A stretch of DNA of 64,000 nt from Mycolicibacterium madagascariense (GTDB taxonomy: Bacteria > Actinomycetota > Actinomycetes > Mycobacteriales > Mycobacteriaceae). Where the stretch lies: assembly GCF_010729665.1 (NCBI RefSeq), contig NZ_AP022610.1, positions 3,596,001 through 3,660,000 on the forward strand. The letters are read 5' to 3'. Position 1 is the first letter of the stretch, and each line of letters opens with the position of its first letter. This document shows, piece by piece, positions 55,437 through 64,000 of the stretch. The notes under the pieces were generated by a model, which made no database searches, was not told the DNA's origin, and saw only the letters and a program-made list of their open reading frames with translations. The position numbers and the translations under genes are program-made.

Positions 55437-55775
55437 TCAGAGCTCGCGCCGGCGTTCGCGGTCGCGCTTGATGCGCTCGCGGGCATCGTGATCGCGCATG
55501 CGCTGGGGGTAGCCAACCTTCTGGACGTCGTAGACCGGGATGCCGAGCTGAGCGTTGAGCCGACGCGCGCCCTTCTCGCCACCGGTGCGCCGACGGGTCC
55601 ACTCGCCGTCGGCGGCGACCAGCACGACGGTCAGTTCGGTGACGGTCGTCTTGGGTTCGACGAAGGCCTCGACGCCATGGTGCTCGGCGACCCACCGGCG
55701 CAGGTACTCCACGTCGGCGGAGGGATCGCGGCCGTCGGCGCGGCGTCGCTGACGAAACGTGTCGAACAGTCCCAA
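55437..55775 (-). CDS. Small conserved protein of unknown function
   Basis: 112-residue soluble basic protein beginning [41 protein letters not shown]; mixed alpha/beta, no catalytic motif seen, with a charged C-terminal helix rich in Arg, Asp and Glu. TTG 55775 is chosen because GAGAGG lies 7 nt upstream; TTG 55805 is an alternative. Convergent with pepB and divergent from dlaT, where ephD lies in M. tuberculosis as I recall. No function is proposed. Confidence 0.75.
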   Translation of the reverse strand: MGLFDTFRQRRRADGRDPSADVEYLRRWVAEHHGVEAFVEPKTTVTELTVVLVAADGEWTRRRTGGEKGARRLNAQLGIPVYDVQKVGYPQRMRDHDARERIKRDRERRREL

Positions 55776-55919
55776 CGCAATCCCTCTCTCCTCGGCCTCC
55801 TTCAATGGTGCCAGAGCACCAAGTGGACCGGTCTGCGGCGACCGGTGGCCACGGACGTGACAGGATGGGTGCCGAGCATTTCGGCCCGATACGAGCGACC
55901 GTTCGAGGAGTCAACGCAC

Positions 55920-57695
55920 ATGGCCATCACCGTCCAGATGCCCGCACTCGGTGAGAGCGTCACCGAGGGGACCGTCACGCGATGGCTGAAGCAGGAAGGC
56001 GACACCGTCGAGGTCGACGAGCCCTTGCTCGAGGTGTCCACCGACAAGGTCGACACCGAGATCCCCTCTCCCGCCGCGGGCGTCCTGACGAAGATCATCG
56101 CGAACGAGGACGACACCGTCGAGGTCGGCGGCGACCTCGGAACCATCGGTGACGCGGGCGAGGGTGGCGACGAAAGTGCTTCTGGCGGCGGCGAAGCCGA
56201 GGCGGCACCCGAACCGGAACCCAAACCCGAACCGGAACCCGAGCCCGCTGCGAAGGAGGAGCCCGCCGCATCCAGCCAGCCGGCCGCGTCCTCCGGTGGC
56301 GGGGAGTCGACGTCGGTCGTGATGCCCGAGCTGGGCGAGTCGGTCACCGAGGGCACCGTCACGCGCTGGCTCAAGAAGGTCGGCGACACGGTCGAGGTGG
56401 ACGAGCCACTGGTCGAGGTCTCCACCGACAAGGTCGACACCGAGATCCCCTCGCCCGTCGCGGGCACCCTGCTGTCGATCACCGCCGACGAGGACGACAC
56501 CGTCGCCGTGGGTGGCGAGCTGGCCAAGATCGGTGCGGAGGGCGCGGCGCCCTCGCAGTCGGCCCCCGAGCCGGAGCCCGAACCCGAACCAGAGCCGGAG
56601 CCCGAACCCGAGCCAGAGCCGGAACCCGCGCCGAAGGCCGAAGAGCCCAAGCCCGAACCGAAGCCCGAACCCAAGCCGGAGCCCAAGCCCGAACCGAAGC
56701 CCGAACCCCAGCCAGAGCCCGCACCGGCTGCGGCCGCTCCGTCGGGTGACGGCAGTCCGTACGTGACGCCGCTGGTGCGCAAGCTGGCCTCGGAGAACGG
56801 CGTCGATCTGGGGTCGGTCAAGGGCACCGGCGTCGGGGGACGCATCCGCAAGCAGGACGTGCTGGCGGCCGCGGAGGCCAACAAGGCGCCCGCTGCGCCC
56901 CCCGCTGCGGCCGAGGCGCCGGCAGCGGCCGCCCCGTCGAAGGCGCCCGCGCCGGCGCCCGCACTGGCGCACCTGCGTGGCACCACCCAGAAGGCCAACC
57001 GGATCCGCCAGATCACGGCCAAGAAGACGCGCGAATCCCTGCAGACCACAGCGCAATTGACGCAAACCCATGAGGTCGACCTGACCAAGATCGTGGCGCT
57101 GCGCGCCCGCGCCAAGGCGACGTTCCAGGAACGCGAGGGCGTCAACCTGACCTTCCTGCCGTTCTTCGCGGTCGCCGTCATCGACGCCCTCAAGGCGCAC
57201 CCGAACGTCAACGCCAGCTACGACGAGGACTCCAAGCAGATCACCTACTACGACGCCGAGCACCTCGGCTTCGCGGTCGACACCGAACAGGGTCTGCTGT
57301 CCCCCGTCGTCCACAACGCCGGTGACCTGTCCCTCGGCGGGCTGGCCAGGGCGATCGCCGACATCGCGGCCCGCGCCCGGTCGGGCAACCTCAAGCCCGA
57401 CGAACTGTCCGGGGGCACGTTCACCATCACCAACATCGGCAGCCAGGGCGCGCTCTTCGACACCCCCATCCTGGTGCCACCGCAGGCGGCGATGCTGGGT
57501 ACGGGCGCGATCGTCAAGCGCCCGCGCGTGGTGGTCGACGAGAACGGCAACGAGTCGATCGGCGTGCGCTCGGTCTGCTACCTGCCGCTGACCTACGACC
57601 ACCGACTCATCGACGGCGCCGACGCCGGTCGCTTCCTGACCACCATCAAGCGTCGCCTCGAAGAAGGAGCGTTCGAGGCCGACCTCGGACTCTGA
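55920..57695 (+). CDS. dlaT: Dihydrolipoamide acyltransferase DlaT (E2; sucB-like), two lipoyl domains
   Basis: E2 core of pyruvate dehydrogenase and, in mycobacteria, part of the peroxynitrite reductase system. 591 residues: lipoyl domain 1 (1-77, Lys43 in STDKVDTE), Glu/Pro linker, lipoyl domain 2 (about 132-205, Lys171), a 65-residue Glu-Pro then Lys-Pro repeat linker (212-275), E3-binding domain (280-317), and a catalytic domain with [16 protein letters not shown]. Longer than the roughly 553-residue M. tuberculosis protein I recall, the extra length being in linkers. GAGGAG lies 9 nt before ATG 55920. First of a set with lipB and lipA. Confidence 0.95.
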   Translation: MAITVQMPALGESVTEGTVTRWLKQEGDTVEVDEPLLEVSTDKVDTEIPSPAAGVLTKIIANEDDTVEVGGDLGTIGDAGEGGDESASGGGEAEAAPEPEPKPEPEPEPAAKEEPAASSQPAASSGGGESTSVVMPELGESVTEGTVTRWLKKVGDTVEVDEPLVEVSTDKVDTEIPSPVAGTLLSITADEDDTVAVGGELAKIGAEGAAPSQSAPEPEPEPEPEPEPEPEPEPEPAPKAEEPKPEPKPEPKPEPKPEPKPEPQPEPAPAAAAPSGDGSPYVTPLVRKLASENGVDLGSVKGTGVGGRIRKQDVLAAAEANKAPAAPPAAAEAPAAAAPSKAPAPAPALAHLRGTTQKANRIRQITAKKTRESLQTTAQLTQTHEVDLTKIVALRARAKATFQEREGVNLTFLPFFAVAVIDALKAHPNVNASYDEDSKQITYYDAEHLGFAVDTEQGLLSPVVHNAGDLSLGGLARAIADIAARARSGNLKPDELSGGTFTITNIGSQGALFDTPILVPPQAAMLGTGAIVKRPRVVVDENGNESIGVRSVCYLPLTYDHRLIDGADAGRFLTTIKRRLEEGAFEADLGL

Positions 57696-57699
57696 CGAC

Positions 57700-58635
57700 G
57701 TGGCCAACGGAGTCGGGCCGTCGGCCTCGGGTCGTGCCGTCATCGCGATAGCCGGTTCCTCGGGACTGATCGGTTCGGCGTTGACGTCGGTGCTGCGCTC
57801 GGCCGACCATCGCGTGCTGCGACTGGTGCGGCGCGCGCCGGCCGCCGCCGACGAGGTGTTCTGGAATCCCGACACCGGCGAGTTCGACGCGGCCGCGCTG
57901 CGCGGTGCCGACGCCGTGATCAACCTGTGCGGCGTCAACGTTGCGGGCAAGCGCTGGTCCGGCGCCTTCAAGCAGAGCCTGCGCGACAGCCGAATCGGCC
58001 CGACCGAGGTGCTGTCCCGGTGCGTCGTGGAAGCCGGGGTGCCGGTGCTGATCAACTCCAGCGCGGTCGGCTACTACGGCGACGGGCGCGACCGGGTGCT
58101 CGACGAGTCGGCGCCGGCCGGCCACGGCTTCCTCGCCACGCTGTGCCAGGACTGGGAGGCGGCGACCCACACCGCCAGCAGCGCCGGCGTACGGGTCGTG
58201 CTCGTCCGCACCGGGCTGGTGCTGTCCCCGCGCGGCGGGTTGTTCGGCCGACTGAAACCAATCTTCTCGCTGGGCCTGGGCGCCCGGCTGGGCAGCGGAC
58301 GGCAGTACATGCCGTGGATCAGCATGGAGGACGAGGTACGGGCGTTGCTGTTCGCGATCGGCCACGACGATCTCGCCGGCCCGCTGAACGCGACGGGTCC
58401 CGCGCCGGTCACCAATGCCGAATTCACCGCGGCGCTCGGCCGGGCCCTCAACCGGCCGACGCCACTGCCGGCCCCCGCCTTCGCCATTCGCGCGCTGCTC
58501 GGCGAATTCGCCGACGAGGGTCTGCTCATCGGGCAGCGCGCCATACCGTCGGCGCTGGAGCGGGCGGGTTTCGAGTTCCACCACAACACCATCGGCGAGG
58601 CGCTGGCCTACGTCTCCGCTCCCGCGGGCGCCTGA
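57700..58635 (+). CDS. TIGR01777-type SDR epimerase-like protein (Rv2216-like)
   Basis: 311-residue extended SDR (YfcH/SulA-like, TIGR01777) protein. The NAD(P)-binding loop is [10 protein letters not shown] (about residues 20-29), with [23 protein letters not shown] (active-site Tyr region), PWISMEDEV and [13 protein letters not shown] following. Natural substrate unknown. GTG 57700 lies 4 bp after the dlaT stop, so it belongs to the dlaT transcription unit. Confidence 0.88.
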   Translation: MANGVGPSASGRAVIAIAGSSGLIGSALTSVLRSADHRVLRLVRRAPAAADEVFWNPDTGEFDAAALRGADAVINLCGVNVAGKRWSGAFKQSLRDSRIGPTEVLSRCVVEAGVPVLINSSAVGYYGDGRDRVLDESAPAGHGFLATLCQDWEAATHTASSAGVRVVLVRTGLVLSPRGGLFGRLKPIFSLGLGARLGSGRQYMPWISMEDEVRALLFAIGHDDLAGPLNATGPAPVTNAEFTAALGRALNRPTPLPAPAFAIRALLGEFADEGLLIGQRAIPSALERAGFEFHHNTIGEALAYVSAPAGA

Positions 58636-58640
58636 CCGCG

Positions 58641-58646
58641 TAGCGT
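58641..58646 (+). promoter_or_regulatory. -10 box for leaderless lipB
   Basis: TAGCGT, 7 nt before ATG 58654, just past the SDR gene stop. Confidence 0.5.
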
Positions 58647-58653
58647 CGACGTC

Positions 58654-59334
58654 ATGGCGGCAGCATCGGTCCGGTCGAGCAATACGGCGGTCGACGTGCG
58701 CCGACTGGGCTCGCTGGACTATCGCGACGCCTGGCAACTGCAACGCGAACTGGCCGACGCCAGGGTCGCCGGCGGTCGCGACACGCTCCTGCTCCTCGAA
58801 CACCCCGACGTCTACACCGCGGGCAAGCGCACCGAACCGCACGAGCGTCCGGTCGCCTCGAGCACGCCCGTCGTCGACACCGACCGCGGCGGCAAGATCA
58901 CGTGGCACGGCCCCGGCCAACTCGTCGGCTACCCCATCATCGGCCTGGCCGAACCCCTCGACGTGGTGAAATTCGTTCGCCGACTTGAGGATTCGTTGAT
59001 CGCGGTGTGCGCGGCGTTCGGGCTGACCACCGGGCGGGTCGAGGGGCGTTCGGGGGTGTGGGTCCCGTCCGACGCCGGCAGGCCCGCGCGCAAGGTCGCC
59101 GCGATCGGCATCAGGGTGGCGCGGGCGACGACGCTGCACGGCTTCGCACTCAACTGCGACTGCGACCTCTCGGCGTACCAATCGATCGTGCCGTGCGGCA
59201 TCTCCGACGCCGGTGTCACGTCTCTGACGGCCGAACTGGGGCGACGGATCACGGTCGACGACGTCGCCGACGCCGTGGGGCGGGCCGTCCTCGACTCCCT
59301 CGACGGCCGACCGGCGCTAGCATTGACCCAGTGA
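58654..59334 (+). CDS. lipB: Octanoyl-[ACP]:protein octanoyltransferase LipB
   Basis: Moves octanoyl from acyl carrier protein to lipoyl domains, first step of lipoate synthesis. 226 residues. Visible are [33 protein letters not shown], the catalytic Lys in [10 protein letters not shown] and the catalytic Cys in [14 protein letters not shown]. Overlaps lipA by 4 bp (GTGA); the lipoylation target dlaT lies just upstream. Confidence 0.96.
   Translation: MAAASVRSSNTAVDVRRLGSLDYRDAWQLQRELADARVAGGRDTLLLLEHPDVYTAGKRTEPHERPVASSTPVVDTDRGGKITWHGPGQLVGYPIIGLAEPLDVVKFVRRLEDSLIAVCAAFGLTTGRVEGRSGVWVPSDAGRPARKVAAIGIRVARATTLHGFALNCDCDLSAYQSIVPCGISDAGVTSLTAELGRRITVDDVADAVGRAVLDSLDGRPALALTQ
59318..59323 (+). 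promoter_or_regulatory. Possible internal -10 box for lipA
   Basis: TAGCAT inside the last lipB codons, 7 nt before lipA GTG 59331. Suggests lipA can also be made from a leaderless mRNA. Confidence 0.4.
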
Positions 59335-60305
59335 GCATCGAGCCTTCCGAGATCGCCAAGCTGCCCGTGTCGCCCAGCGGCCGCAAGCTGCTGCGGCTGG
59401 AGGTCCGCAACGCCGAGACGCCGATCGAGCGCAAGCCGCCGTGGATCAAGACCAAGCTGAAGATGGGTCCGGAGTACACGGAGCTCAAGAAGCTCGTCCG
59501 GCGCGAGGGCCTGCACACCGTCTGCGAGGAAGCGGGCTGCCCCAACATCTACGAGTGCTGGGAGGACCGCGAGGCCACGTTCCTCATCGGCGGCGAACAG
59601 TGCACCCGTCGGTGCGACTTCTGCCAGATCGACACCGGCAAGCCCGCAGAGCTGGATCGCGACGAGCCCCGCCGCGTCGCCGAGAGCGTGCAGGCGATGG
59701 GGTTGCGCTACTCCACGGTCACGGGCGTCGCCCGCGACGACCTGCCCGACGGCGGCGCGTGGCTGTACGCCGAAACGGTGCGCCAGATCAAGGAACTCAA
59801 CCCCAACACCGGTGTCGAGCTGCTGATCCCCGACTTCAACGCGATCCCCGAACAGCTCGAGACGGTCTTCGAGACGCGGCCGGAAGTGTTGGCGCACAAC
59901 GTCGAAACCGTGCCGCGCATCTTCAAGCGCATCCGACCGGCGTTCCGCTACGACCGCAGCCTGGCCGTGATCACCGCGGCGCGCGACTACGGGTTGGTCA
60001 CCAAGAGCAACCTCATCCTCGGCATGGGCGAGACGCCCGACGAGGTGCGCACGGCCCTGCGGGATCTGCGCGACGCGGGGTGCGACATCATCACCATCAC
60101 CCAGTACCTACGGCCCACCGTGCGGCACCATCCGGTCGATCGGTGGGTCAGGCCCGAGGAGTTCGTGGAGCACGCCCGCTTCGCCGAGGAACTCGGGTTC
60201 CCCGGCGTGCTGGCCGGGCCGCTGGTGCGCTCGTCCTATCGGGCCGGAAAGTTGTACGCCCAGGCGGCACAGCTGCGGAATCCCAGCGGCCCACCCGTAT
60301 CCTGA
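59331..60305 (+). CDS. lipA: Lipoyl synthase LipA (radical SAM)
   Basis: Inserts two sulfur atoms into protein-bound octanoyl groups. 324 residues with both 4Fe-4S sites: the auxiliary cluster set [12 protein letters not shown] and the radical-SAM set CTRRCDFC (CX3CX2C). [21 protein letters not shown] and the C-terminal [13 protein letters not shown] are also typical. The auxiliary cluster is consumed in catalysis, which fits the nearby A-type Fe-S carrier. GTG start overlaps the lipB stop. Confidence 0.96.
   Translation: MSIEPSEIAKLPVSPSGRKLLRLEVRNAETPIERKPPWIKTKLKMGPEYTELKKLVRREGLHTVCEEAGCPNIYECWEDREATFLIGGEQCTRRCDFCQIDTGKPAELDRDEPRRVAESVQAMGLRYSTVTGVARDDLPDGGAWLYAETVRQIKELNPNTGVELLIPDFNAIPEQLETVFETRPEVLAHNVETVPRIFKRIRPAFRYDRSLAVITAARDYGLVTKSNLILGMGETPDEVRTALRDLRDAGCDIITITQYLRPTVRHHPVDRWVRPEEFVEHARFAEELGFPGVLAGPLVRSSYRAGKLYAQAAQLRNPSGPPVS
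60298..60303 (+). promoter_or_regulatory. -10 box for leaderless DUF4191 gene
   Basis: TATCCT, 6 nt before ATG 60310, overlapping the lipA stop region. Confidence 0.5.
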
Positions 60306-60309
60306 TCCC

Positions 60310-61065
60310 ATGGCGAAGACTCGCAACACGGGTGCGGACAAGGCCGCCAAGGCCGAGGCAAAGGCTGCGCGCAAGGCTGCCTCCAAGGAGCGCCGGAGTC
60401 AGCTCTGGCAGGCGTTCCAGATCCAGCGCAAGGAGGACACCCGACTCCTGCCGTACATGATCGGCGCCTTCGTGCTGATCGTCGCGGTCGCGGTCGTCGT
60501 CGCCGTGCTCAGCGGCAGCGCGTTCACCGCGGTCATGGTCATCCTGCTCGGCATCGTGCTCGGCGCCCTCGTCGCCTTCATCATCTTCGGGCGTCGGGCG
60601 CAGAAGTCGGTGTACCGCAAGGCCGAGGGCCAGAGCGGCGCCGCGGCGTGGGCCCTGGAGAACCTCAGGGGCAAGTGGCGGGTCACCCCCGGGGTCGCTG
60701 CGACCGGACACTTCGACGCCGTGCACCGCGTGATCGGCAGGCCCGGCGTGATCTTCGTCGGCGAGGGCTCGGCCACCCGCGTCAAGCCGCTGCTGGCGCA
60801 GGAGAAGAAGCGCACCGCCCGGCTGATCGGCGACGTCCCGATCTATGACTTCGTCGTCGGCAACGGCGAGGGCGAGGTGCCACTGGCGAAGCTCGAACGA
60901 CACCTGACCAAGCTGCCCGCCAACATCACGGCCAAGCAGATGGACGGGTTGGAGTCGCGGCTGGCTGCGCTGGGATCGCGCATCGGCCCCTCCGCGATGC
61001 CGAAGGGTCCGCTGCCCGCCGGCGCCAAGGTGCGCGGCATGCAGCGGAGCGCACGCCGCAAGTAG
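60310..61065 (+). CDS. DUF4191 membrane protein (Rv2219-like)
   Basis: 251 residues. A Lys/Ala-rich N-terminus (1-30) precedes two adjacent membrane segments (about 47-68 and 72-92). A large cytoplasmic basic domain follows, with LENLRGKWRVTPGVAATGHFDAVHRVIG and VIFVGEGSATRVKPLLAQEKKRTAR. Function unknown; constantly placed after lipA in mycobacteria, as I recall. Convergent with the RDD gene. Confidence 0.9.
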   Translation: MAKTRNTGADKAAKAEAKAARKAASKERRSQLWQAFQIQRKEDTRLLPYMIGAFVLIVAVAVVVAVLSGSAFTAVMVILLGIVLGALVAFIIFGRRAQKSVYRKAEGQSGAAAWALENLRGKWRVTPGVAATGHFDAVHRVIGRPGVIFVGEGSATRVKPLLAQEKKRTARLIGDVPIYDFVVGNGEGEVPLAKLERHLTKLPANITAKQMDGLESRLAALGSRIGPSAMPKGPLPAGAKVRGMQRSARRK

Positions 61066-61078
61066 GGCAGGCGCGACC

Positions 61079-61573
61079 TCAGCGCCGCACGATGGCCGTG
61101 CCGGTCAACCGGTCCTGAAAGCCGCGCCCGTCGGCGTCGGTGAATAGCGCCGGCACGACGAACGCGACGAGCAACCCGCGGCAGAGCGCCCGGCCGAGGC
61201 CGACGTGCACCCGATGATCGACCGACGTCACCCGCAGCCCGAGCGCGTATTGCCCCGGCGTGAACCCGAACAGCCGGACCGAGGCGACGCCGAGCAGCAG
61301 CCAGACGCCCATGATCGCGGTCGAGCCGATCTGCGATCCGAAGAACTTCTCGGAGCTGACGACGCCGACCGTGACAGCCAGACTGGCCAGCCCGTAAGCG
61401 ATGAACCAATCGATCAGTAGCGCGACGATGCGGCGGCCCACGCCGACGAGCGAGCCCGCGCCGGCGGCGGGCAAACCGAGACGCTGGCCGGGAAAGTCGT
61501 TGGGCCCCTGGGTGGCGTCGCCGGCCTCCGAGGGCGGCGGGCCGGACAGCCAGGAACCGAAGGTACGCGCCAT
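61079..61573 (-). CDS. RDD-family membrane protein (Rv2219A-like)
   Basis: 164 residues with an RDD domain: VGVGRRIVALLIDWFIAYGLASLAV (the Arg-Asp of RDD is R..D in this stretch), TPGQYALGLRV, and RGFQDRLTGTAIVRR at the end. Three membrane segments. Role unknown; RDD proteins often act in transport. ATG 61573 is fixed by TATGCT 6 nt upstream. Divergent from glnA1. Confidence 0.9.
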   Translation of the reverse strand: MARTFGSWLSGPPPSEAGDATQGPNDFPGQRLGLPAAGAGSLVGVGRRIVALLIDWFIAYGLASLAVTVGVVSSEKFFGSQIGSTAIMGVWLLLGVASVRLFGFTPGQYALGLRVTSVDHRVHVGLGRALCRGLLVAFVVPALFTDADGRGFQDRLTGTAIVRR

Positions 61574-61579
61574 GTATTC

Positions 61580-61585
61580 AGCATA
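61580..61585 (-). promoter_or_regulatory. -10 box for leaderless RDD gene
   Basis: TATGCT on the minus strand, 6 nt before ATG 61573. Confidence 0.55.
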
Positions 61586-61611
61586 GGTTGGGCGTTCGAG
61601 ACACAGACTGC

Positions 61612-61649
61612 GTAACGTCGGCGCAACATGCGTTTGACCGCAGCGCAAT
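61612..61649 (+). promoter_or_regulatory. Candidate GlnR operator upstream of glnA1
   Basis: Four pentamers at a strict 11-bp period: GTAAC (61612-61616), GCAAC (61623-61627), TTGAC (61634-61638), GCAAT (61645-61649). This resembles the actinobacterial GlnR box, alternating GTNAC and GAAAC sites separated by 6 nt. It ends about 52 bp before the glnA1 start, where an activator site would lie; TTGAC could also serve as a -35 element. Confidence 0.55.
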
Positions 61650-61700
61650 GTGTTGTACCTAGCGTAACCGGCGGATTACCACCAAGAAGGAGACTACGCA

Positions 61701-63137
61701 GTGGCAGAAAAGACCGCGGACGACATCTTCAAGCTGATCAAGGACCAGAGCGTCGAGTACGTCGACATTCGATTCTGCGATCTGCCCGGTGTGGTTCAGC
61801 ACTTCTCGATCCCGGCCTCGGCCTTCGACGAGAGCGTCTTCGAGGACGGCCTCGCGTTCGACGGTTCGTCCGTCCGCGGTTTCCAGTCGATCCACGAGTC
61901 CGACATGATGCTGTTGCCGGATCCCGAGACCGCGCGCATCGACCCGTTCCGGCACGCCAAGACACTCAACCTCCAGTTCTTCGTGCACGACCCGTTCACC
62001 CGCGAGGCGTACTCGCGCGATCCCCGCAACGTGGCCCGCAAGGCCGAGAACTACCTCGCCAGCACCGGCATCGCCGACACCGCGTACTTCGGCGCCGAGG
62101 CCGAGTTCTACATCTTCGACTCAGTGACCTTCGACTCCAAGATCAACGGCACCTTCTACGAGGTCGACTCCGAGTCGGGCTGGTGGAACACCGGCGAACC
62201 GTTCGAGTCGGACGGCAGCCCCAACCTGGGCTACAAGGTCCGCCAGAAGGGTGGCTACTTCCCCGTCGCGCCGTACGACCACTACGTCGACCTGCGCGAC
62301 GAGATGGCGACCAACCTGCAGAACGCGGGCTTCACGCTCGAGCGCGGCCACCACGAGGTCGGCACCGCTGGCCAGGCCGAGATCAACTACAAGTTCAACA
62401 CGCTGCTGGCGGCCGCGGACGACGTGCTGCTGTTCAAGTACATCATCAAGAACACCGCGTGGAAGAACGGCAAGACCGTCACCTTCATGCCGAAGCCGCT
62501 GTTCGGTGACAACGGCTCGGGCATGCACGCCCACCAGTCGCTGTGGAAGGACGGCAAGCCGCTGTTCCACGACGAGTCGGGGTATGCCGGGCTGTCCGAC
62601 CTGGCCCGCCACTACATCGGCGGCATCCTGCACCACGCGCCGTCGCTGCTGGCGTTCACCAACCCGACGGTCAACTCCTACAAGCGTCTGGTGCCGGGCT
62701 ACGAGGCCCCGATCAACCTGGTCTACAGCCAGCGCAACCGGTCGGCGTGCGTGCGCATCCCGATCACCGGCAACAACCCGAAGGCCAAGCGCCTCGAGTT
62801 CCGCTGCCCCGACAGCTCCGGCAACCCGTACCTGGCGTTCGCGGCGATGCTGATGGCCGGCATCGACGGCATCAAGAAGAAGATCGAGCCGTTGGCGCCC
62901 GTCGACAAGGACCTCTACGAGCTGCCTCCGGACGAGGCCGCCAACATCCCGCAGGCGCCGACGTCGCTGTCGGCGGTGATCGACCGTCTCGAGGAGGATC
63001 ACGAATACCTCACCGAGGGCGGCGTGTTCACCGAGGACCTGATCGACACCTGGATCTCGTACAAGCGCGAGAACGAGATCATGCCGATTCAGATCCGTCC
63101 GCACCCCTACGAGTTCTCGCTGTACTACGACGTGTAA
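61701..63137 (+). CDS. glnA: Glutamine synthetase type I, GlnA1
   Basis: Main ammonia-assimilating enzyme (dodecamer), also abundant outside pathogenic mycobacteria. 478 residues, the exact beta-GSI length. [22 protein letters not shown], the ATP/metal region [28 protein letters not shown] and [13 protein letters not shown] are visible. The adenylylation tyrosine is in [11 protein letters not shown] (Tyr406), so GlnE control is expected. GTG 61701 follows AAGGAG at about 9 nt. Closed by a strong hairpin. Confidence 0.98.
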   Translation: MAEKTADDIFKLIKDQSVEYVDIRFCDLPGVVQHFSIPASAFDESVFEDGLAFDGSSVRGFQSIHESDMMLLPDPETARIDPFRHAKTLNLQFFVHDPFTREAYSRDPRNVARKAENYLASTGIADTAYFGAEAEFYIFDSVTFDSKINGTFYEVDSESGWWNTGEPFESDGSPNLGYKVRQKGGYFPVAPYDHYVDLRDEMATNLQNAGFTLERGHHEVGTAGQAEINYKFNTLLAAADDVLLFKYIIKNTAWKNGKTVTFMPKPLFGDNGSGMHAHQSLWKDGKPLFHDESGYAGLSDLARHYIGGILHHAPSLLAFTNPTVNSYKRLVPGYEAPINLVYSQRNRSACVRIPITGNNPKAKRLEFRCPDSSGNPYLAFAAMLMAGIDGIKKKIEPLAPVDKDLYELPPDEAANIPQAPTSLSAVIDRLEEDHEYLTEGGVFTEDLIDTWISYKRENEIMPIQIRPHPYEFSLYYDV

Positions 63138-63157
63138 GTCGGCCACACAGCACCCGG

Positions 63158-63192
63158 GTCCACCCGTCCGGCGTTTCGCCGGGCGGGTGGAC
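63158..63192 (+). terminator. Terminator after glnA1
   Basis: Long hairpin: nine pairs, one T-G wobble and six pairs, with a TTT loop (63158-63173 pairing with 63177-63192), 20 bp past the glnA1 stop. The downstream sequence TCGTTCGT lacks a proper T-run. Confidence 0.8.
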
Positions 63193-63329
63193 TCGTTCGT
63201 ACCCGGCTTGGGAGACCGCTAAGCCCGAACGTGGCGCTCTCGCGGGCTAGTTCCTCGGCCGTCTGCGTATGCACCACTGGTAACACCAGCAACGTACTTA
63301 TCACCTGTGTCATGCGTCATCGTCATTAT

Positions 63330-63358
63330 TTGCCAGACCACCTAGCTGTCGTTATATT
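63330..63358 (+). promoter_or_regulatory. Sigma-70-like promoter of the secreted CDGP gene
   Basis: TTGCCA (63330-63335), 17-bp spacer, TATATT (63353-63358). The clearest -35/-10 pair in the window, in a local AT-rich patch, about 20 bp before ATG 63379 and upstream of AGGGGGG. Confidence 0.75.
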
Positions 63359-63378
63359 CCCTGCTAGGGGGGATAAAC

Positions 63379-63771
63379 ATGAAGAAAAGAATGGTCTTTG
63401 CCGTCTCGATGGCGGCTATCGCGGGGATGGCTTGGGCTCCGCAGGCAAACGCCGATGTACATCCCGGCTGTCAGAATGATCGCTGGGGATTTCTGGGCCT
63501 ACAGACGCGCAGTATCTGCGACGGGCCTAAGCAGGCAGACGGCAGTTGGGTGCGTTTTCGGATGGTGTGGGTGCCGGCGCATCAAGTCCCGATCAGTACC
63601 AGCTGCGACGAATACAGCTGTTCCACCAGCGGCGGTTATTGGCAGGACGAGCAGGTCTTCGAGAAGGTGAAGTATCCCGTCACCCCGGACACGGTGGTGC
63701 CGGGTGAACCCGACTGGCTGCCGCCTACGTACACCGACGCAGGTGGATTCACACCGGTGAACTTCAACTAA
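63379..63771 (+). CDS. Small secreted CDGP-motif protein
   Basis: 130 residues with a Sec signal peptide (MKKRMVFAVSMAAIAGMAW then APQANA, cleavage before DVHPG). The mature protein of about 104 residues has four cysteines and the motif SICDGPKQADGSW. It resembles a mycobacterial secreted family named after CDGP, as I recall; function unknown. AGGGGGG (63366-63372) is a strong ribosome site. Codons are less GC-rich than in the neighbours. In M. tuberculosis glnE follows glnA1, so this is an insertion relative to that order. Confidence 0.85.
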   Translation: MKKRMVFAVSMAAIAGMAWAPQANADVHPGCQNDRWGFLGLQTRSICDGPKQADGSWVRFRMVWVPAHQVPISTSCDEYSCSTSGGYWQDEQVFEKVKYPVTPDTVVPGEPDWLPPTYTDAGGFTPVNFN

Positions 63772-63857
63772 CCGGGAGTAGCGGACCTCTTGGCTCGCGT
63801 CGCTCGCTGCGCCCCGACGGATGAATCATCAGTCGACACAACCGATTTGGCGGCCGT

Positions 63858-63875
63858 CGTCAACAGATGTTGACG
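63858..63875. repeat. Palindrome with 8-bp arms
   Basis: CGTCAACA-GA-TGTTGACG, a perfect inverted repeat with a 2-bp spacer. A close variant recurs at 63957-63974. The remaining sequence between 63772 and the window end holds no gene. Confidence 0.8.
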
Positions 63876-63956
63876 CCCTACAGTCCGTTGTCAGTACCGG
63901 ACCGCCCACACCCGTCAGCTGCGGGGCCACGTCCGCGGCGATACCCCGCGCGCATG

Positions 63957-63974
63957 CGTCAACAGATGATGACG
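63957..63974. repeat. Second copy of the CGTCAACAGATG-TGACG site
   Basis: Differs from the copy at 63858 by one base (TGATGACG instead of TGTTGACG), 99 bp downstream. The flanks extend it to GCGTCA...TGACGC. Probably a binding-site pair; the protein is unknown. Confidence 0.7.
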
Positions 63975-64000
63975 CGCGTCGGCCAACGGCGGCAGCGATG

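Noticed and set aside
55911..58055. 714-codon minus-strand frame opposite dlaT, and a Gly/Ser-repeat frame at 55802-57211
   Set aside because: Both mirror the Glu-Pro/Lys-Pro repeats and Ala-rich segments of dlaT; no start signal and no family resemblance.

Overview
This window is a high-GC actinobacterial chromosome segment. Gene content and order identify it as a mycobacterium, most likely a rapid-growing, Mycolicibacterium-type species. From memory, the order follows the Mycobacterium tuberculosis stretch Rv2152c (murC) to Rv2220 (glnA1) almost gene for gene. There are no rRNA or tRNA genes, no CRISPR array and no insertion sequence. Product names rest on reading the translated sequences and on recalled families; no database search was run.

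Layout. 1-12.8 kb, minus strand: the division and cell wall (dcw) cluster in transcription order mraZ, rsmH, ftsL-like, ftsI/pbpB, murE, murF, mraY, ftsW, murG, murC (cut by the window edge). Most junctions are 4-base overlaps. A three-repeat MraZ operator lies upstream of mraZ. murD, normally between mraY and ftsW, is gone: about 165 bp remain there, still carrying a recognisable scrap of the MurD C-terminal region. 13-24.3 kb: DUF3040 protein, GNAT acetyltransferase, lppM, prenyl synthase idsA2, mannosyltransferases mptA and mptC-type, pknL with its divergent partner regulator, aroG, an exoribonuclease and a PlsC acyltransferase. 24.3-32.4 kb: a four-gene minus-strand set (Cys-motif protein, P-loop ATPase, two START-like proteins), fadD15, pimB', a frameshifted membrane-anchored protein, a RipC-like NlpC/P60 hydrolase and a small Cys-rich protein. 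32.5-43.3 kb: a DnaQ/GIY-YIG nuclease, trpD, then the respiratory supercomplex genes ctaE-qcrCAB (+) and ctaC-ctaF (-), with mmpS3 and a DUF2561 gene. 43.4-55.8 kb: asnB, adenosine kinase, an A-type Fe-S carrier, glycerate kinase, cobUTS, ilvE, gcvT and pepB. 55.9-63.2 kb: dlaT, an SDR protein, lipB, lipA and a DUF4191 protein (lipoate synthesis beside a lipoylated E2), an RDD protein and glnA1. 63.3-64 kb: a small secreted CDGP-type protein with its own sigma-70-like promoter, followed by two related palindromic sites.

Together the genes cover peptidoglycan precursor synthesis and septation, lipoarabinomannan/PIM mannosylation, aerobic respiration, lipoylation, cobalamin assembly and nitrogen assimilation. 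A recurring promoter pattern is a TANNNT -10 box placed 6-7 nt before a GTG or ATG start, as expected for leaderless mycobacterial transcripts. It was used to choose several start codons.
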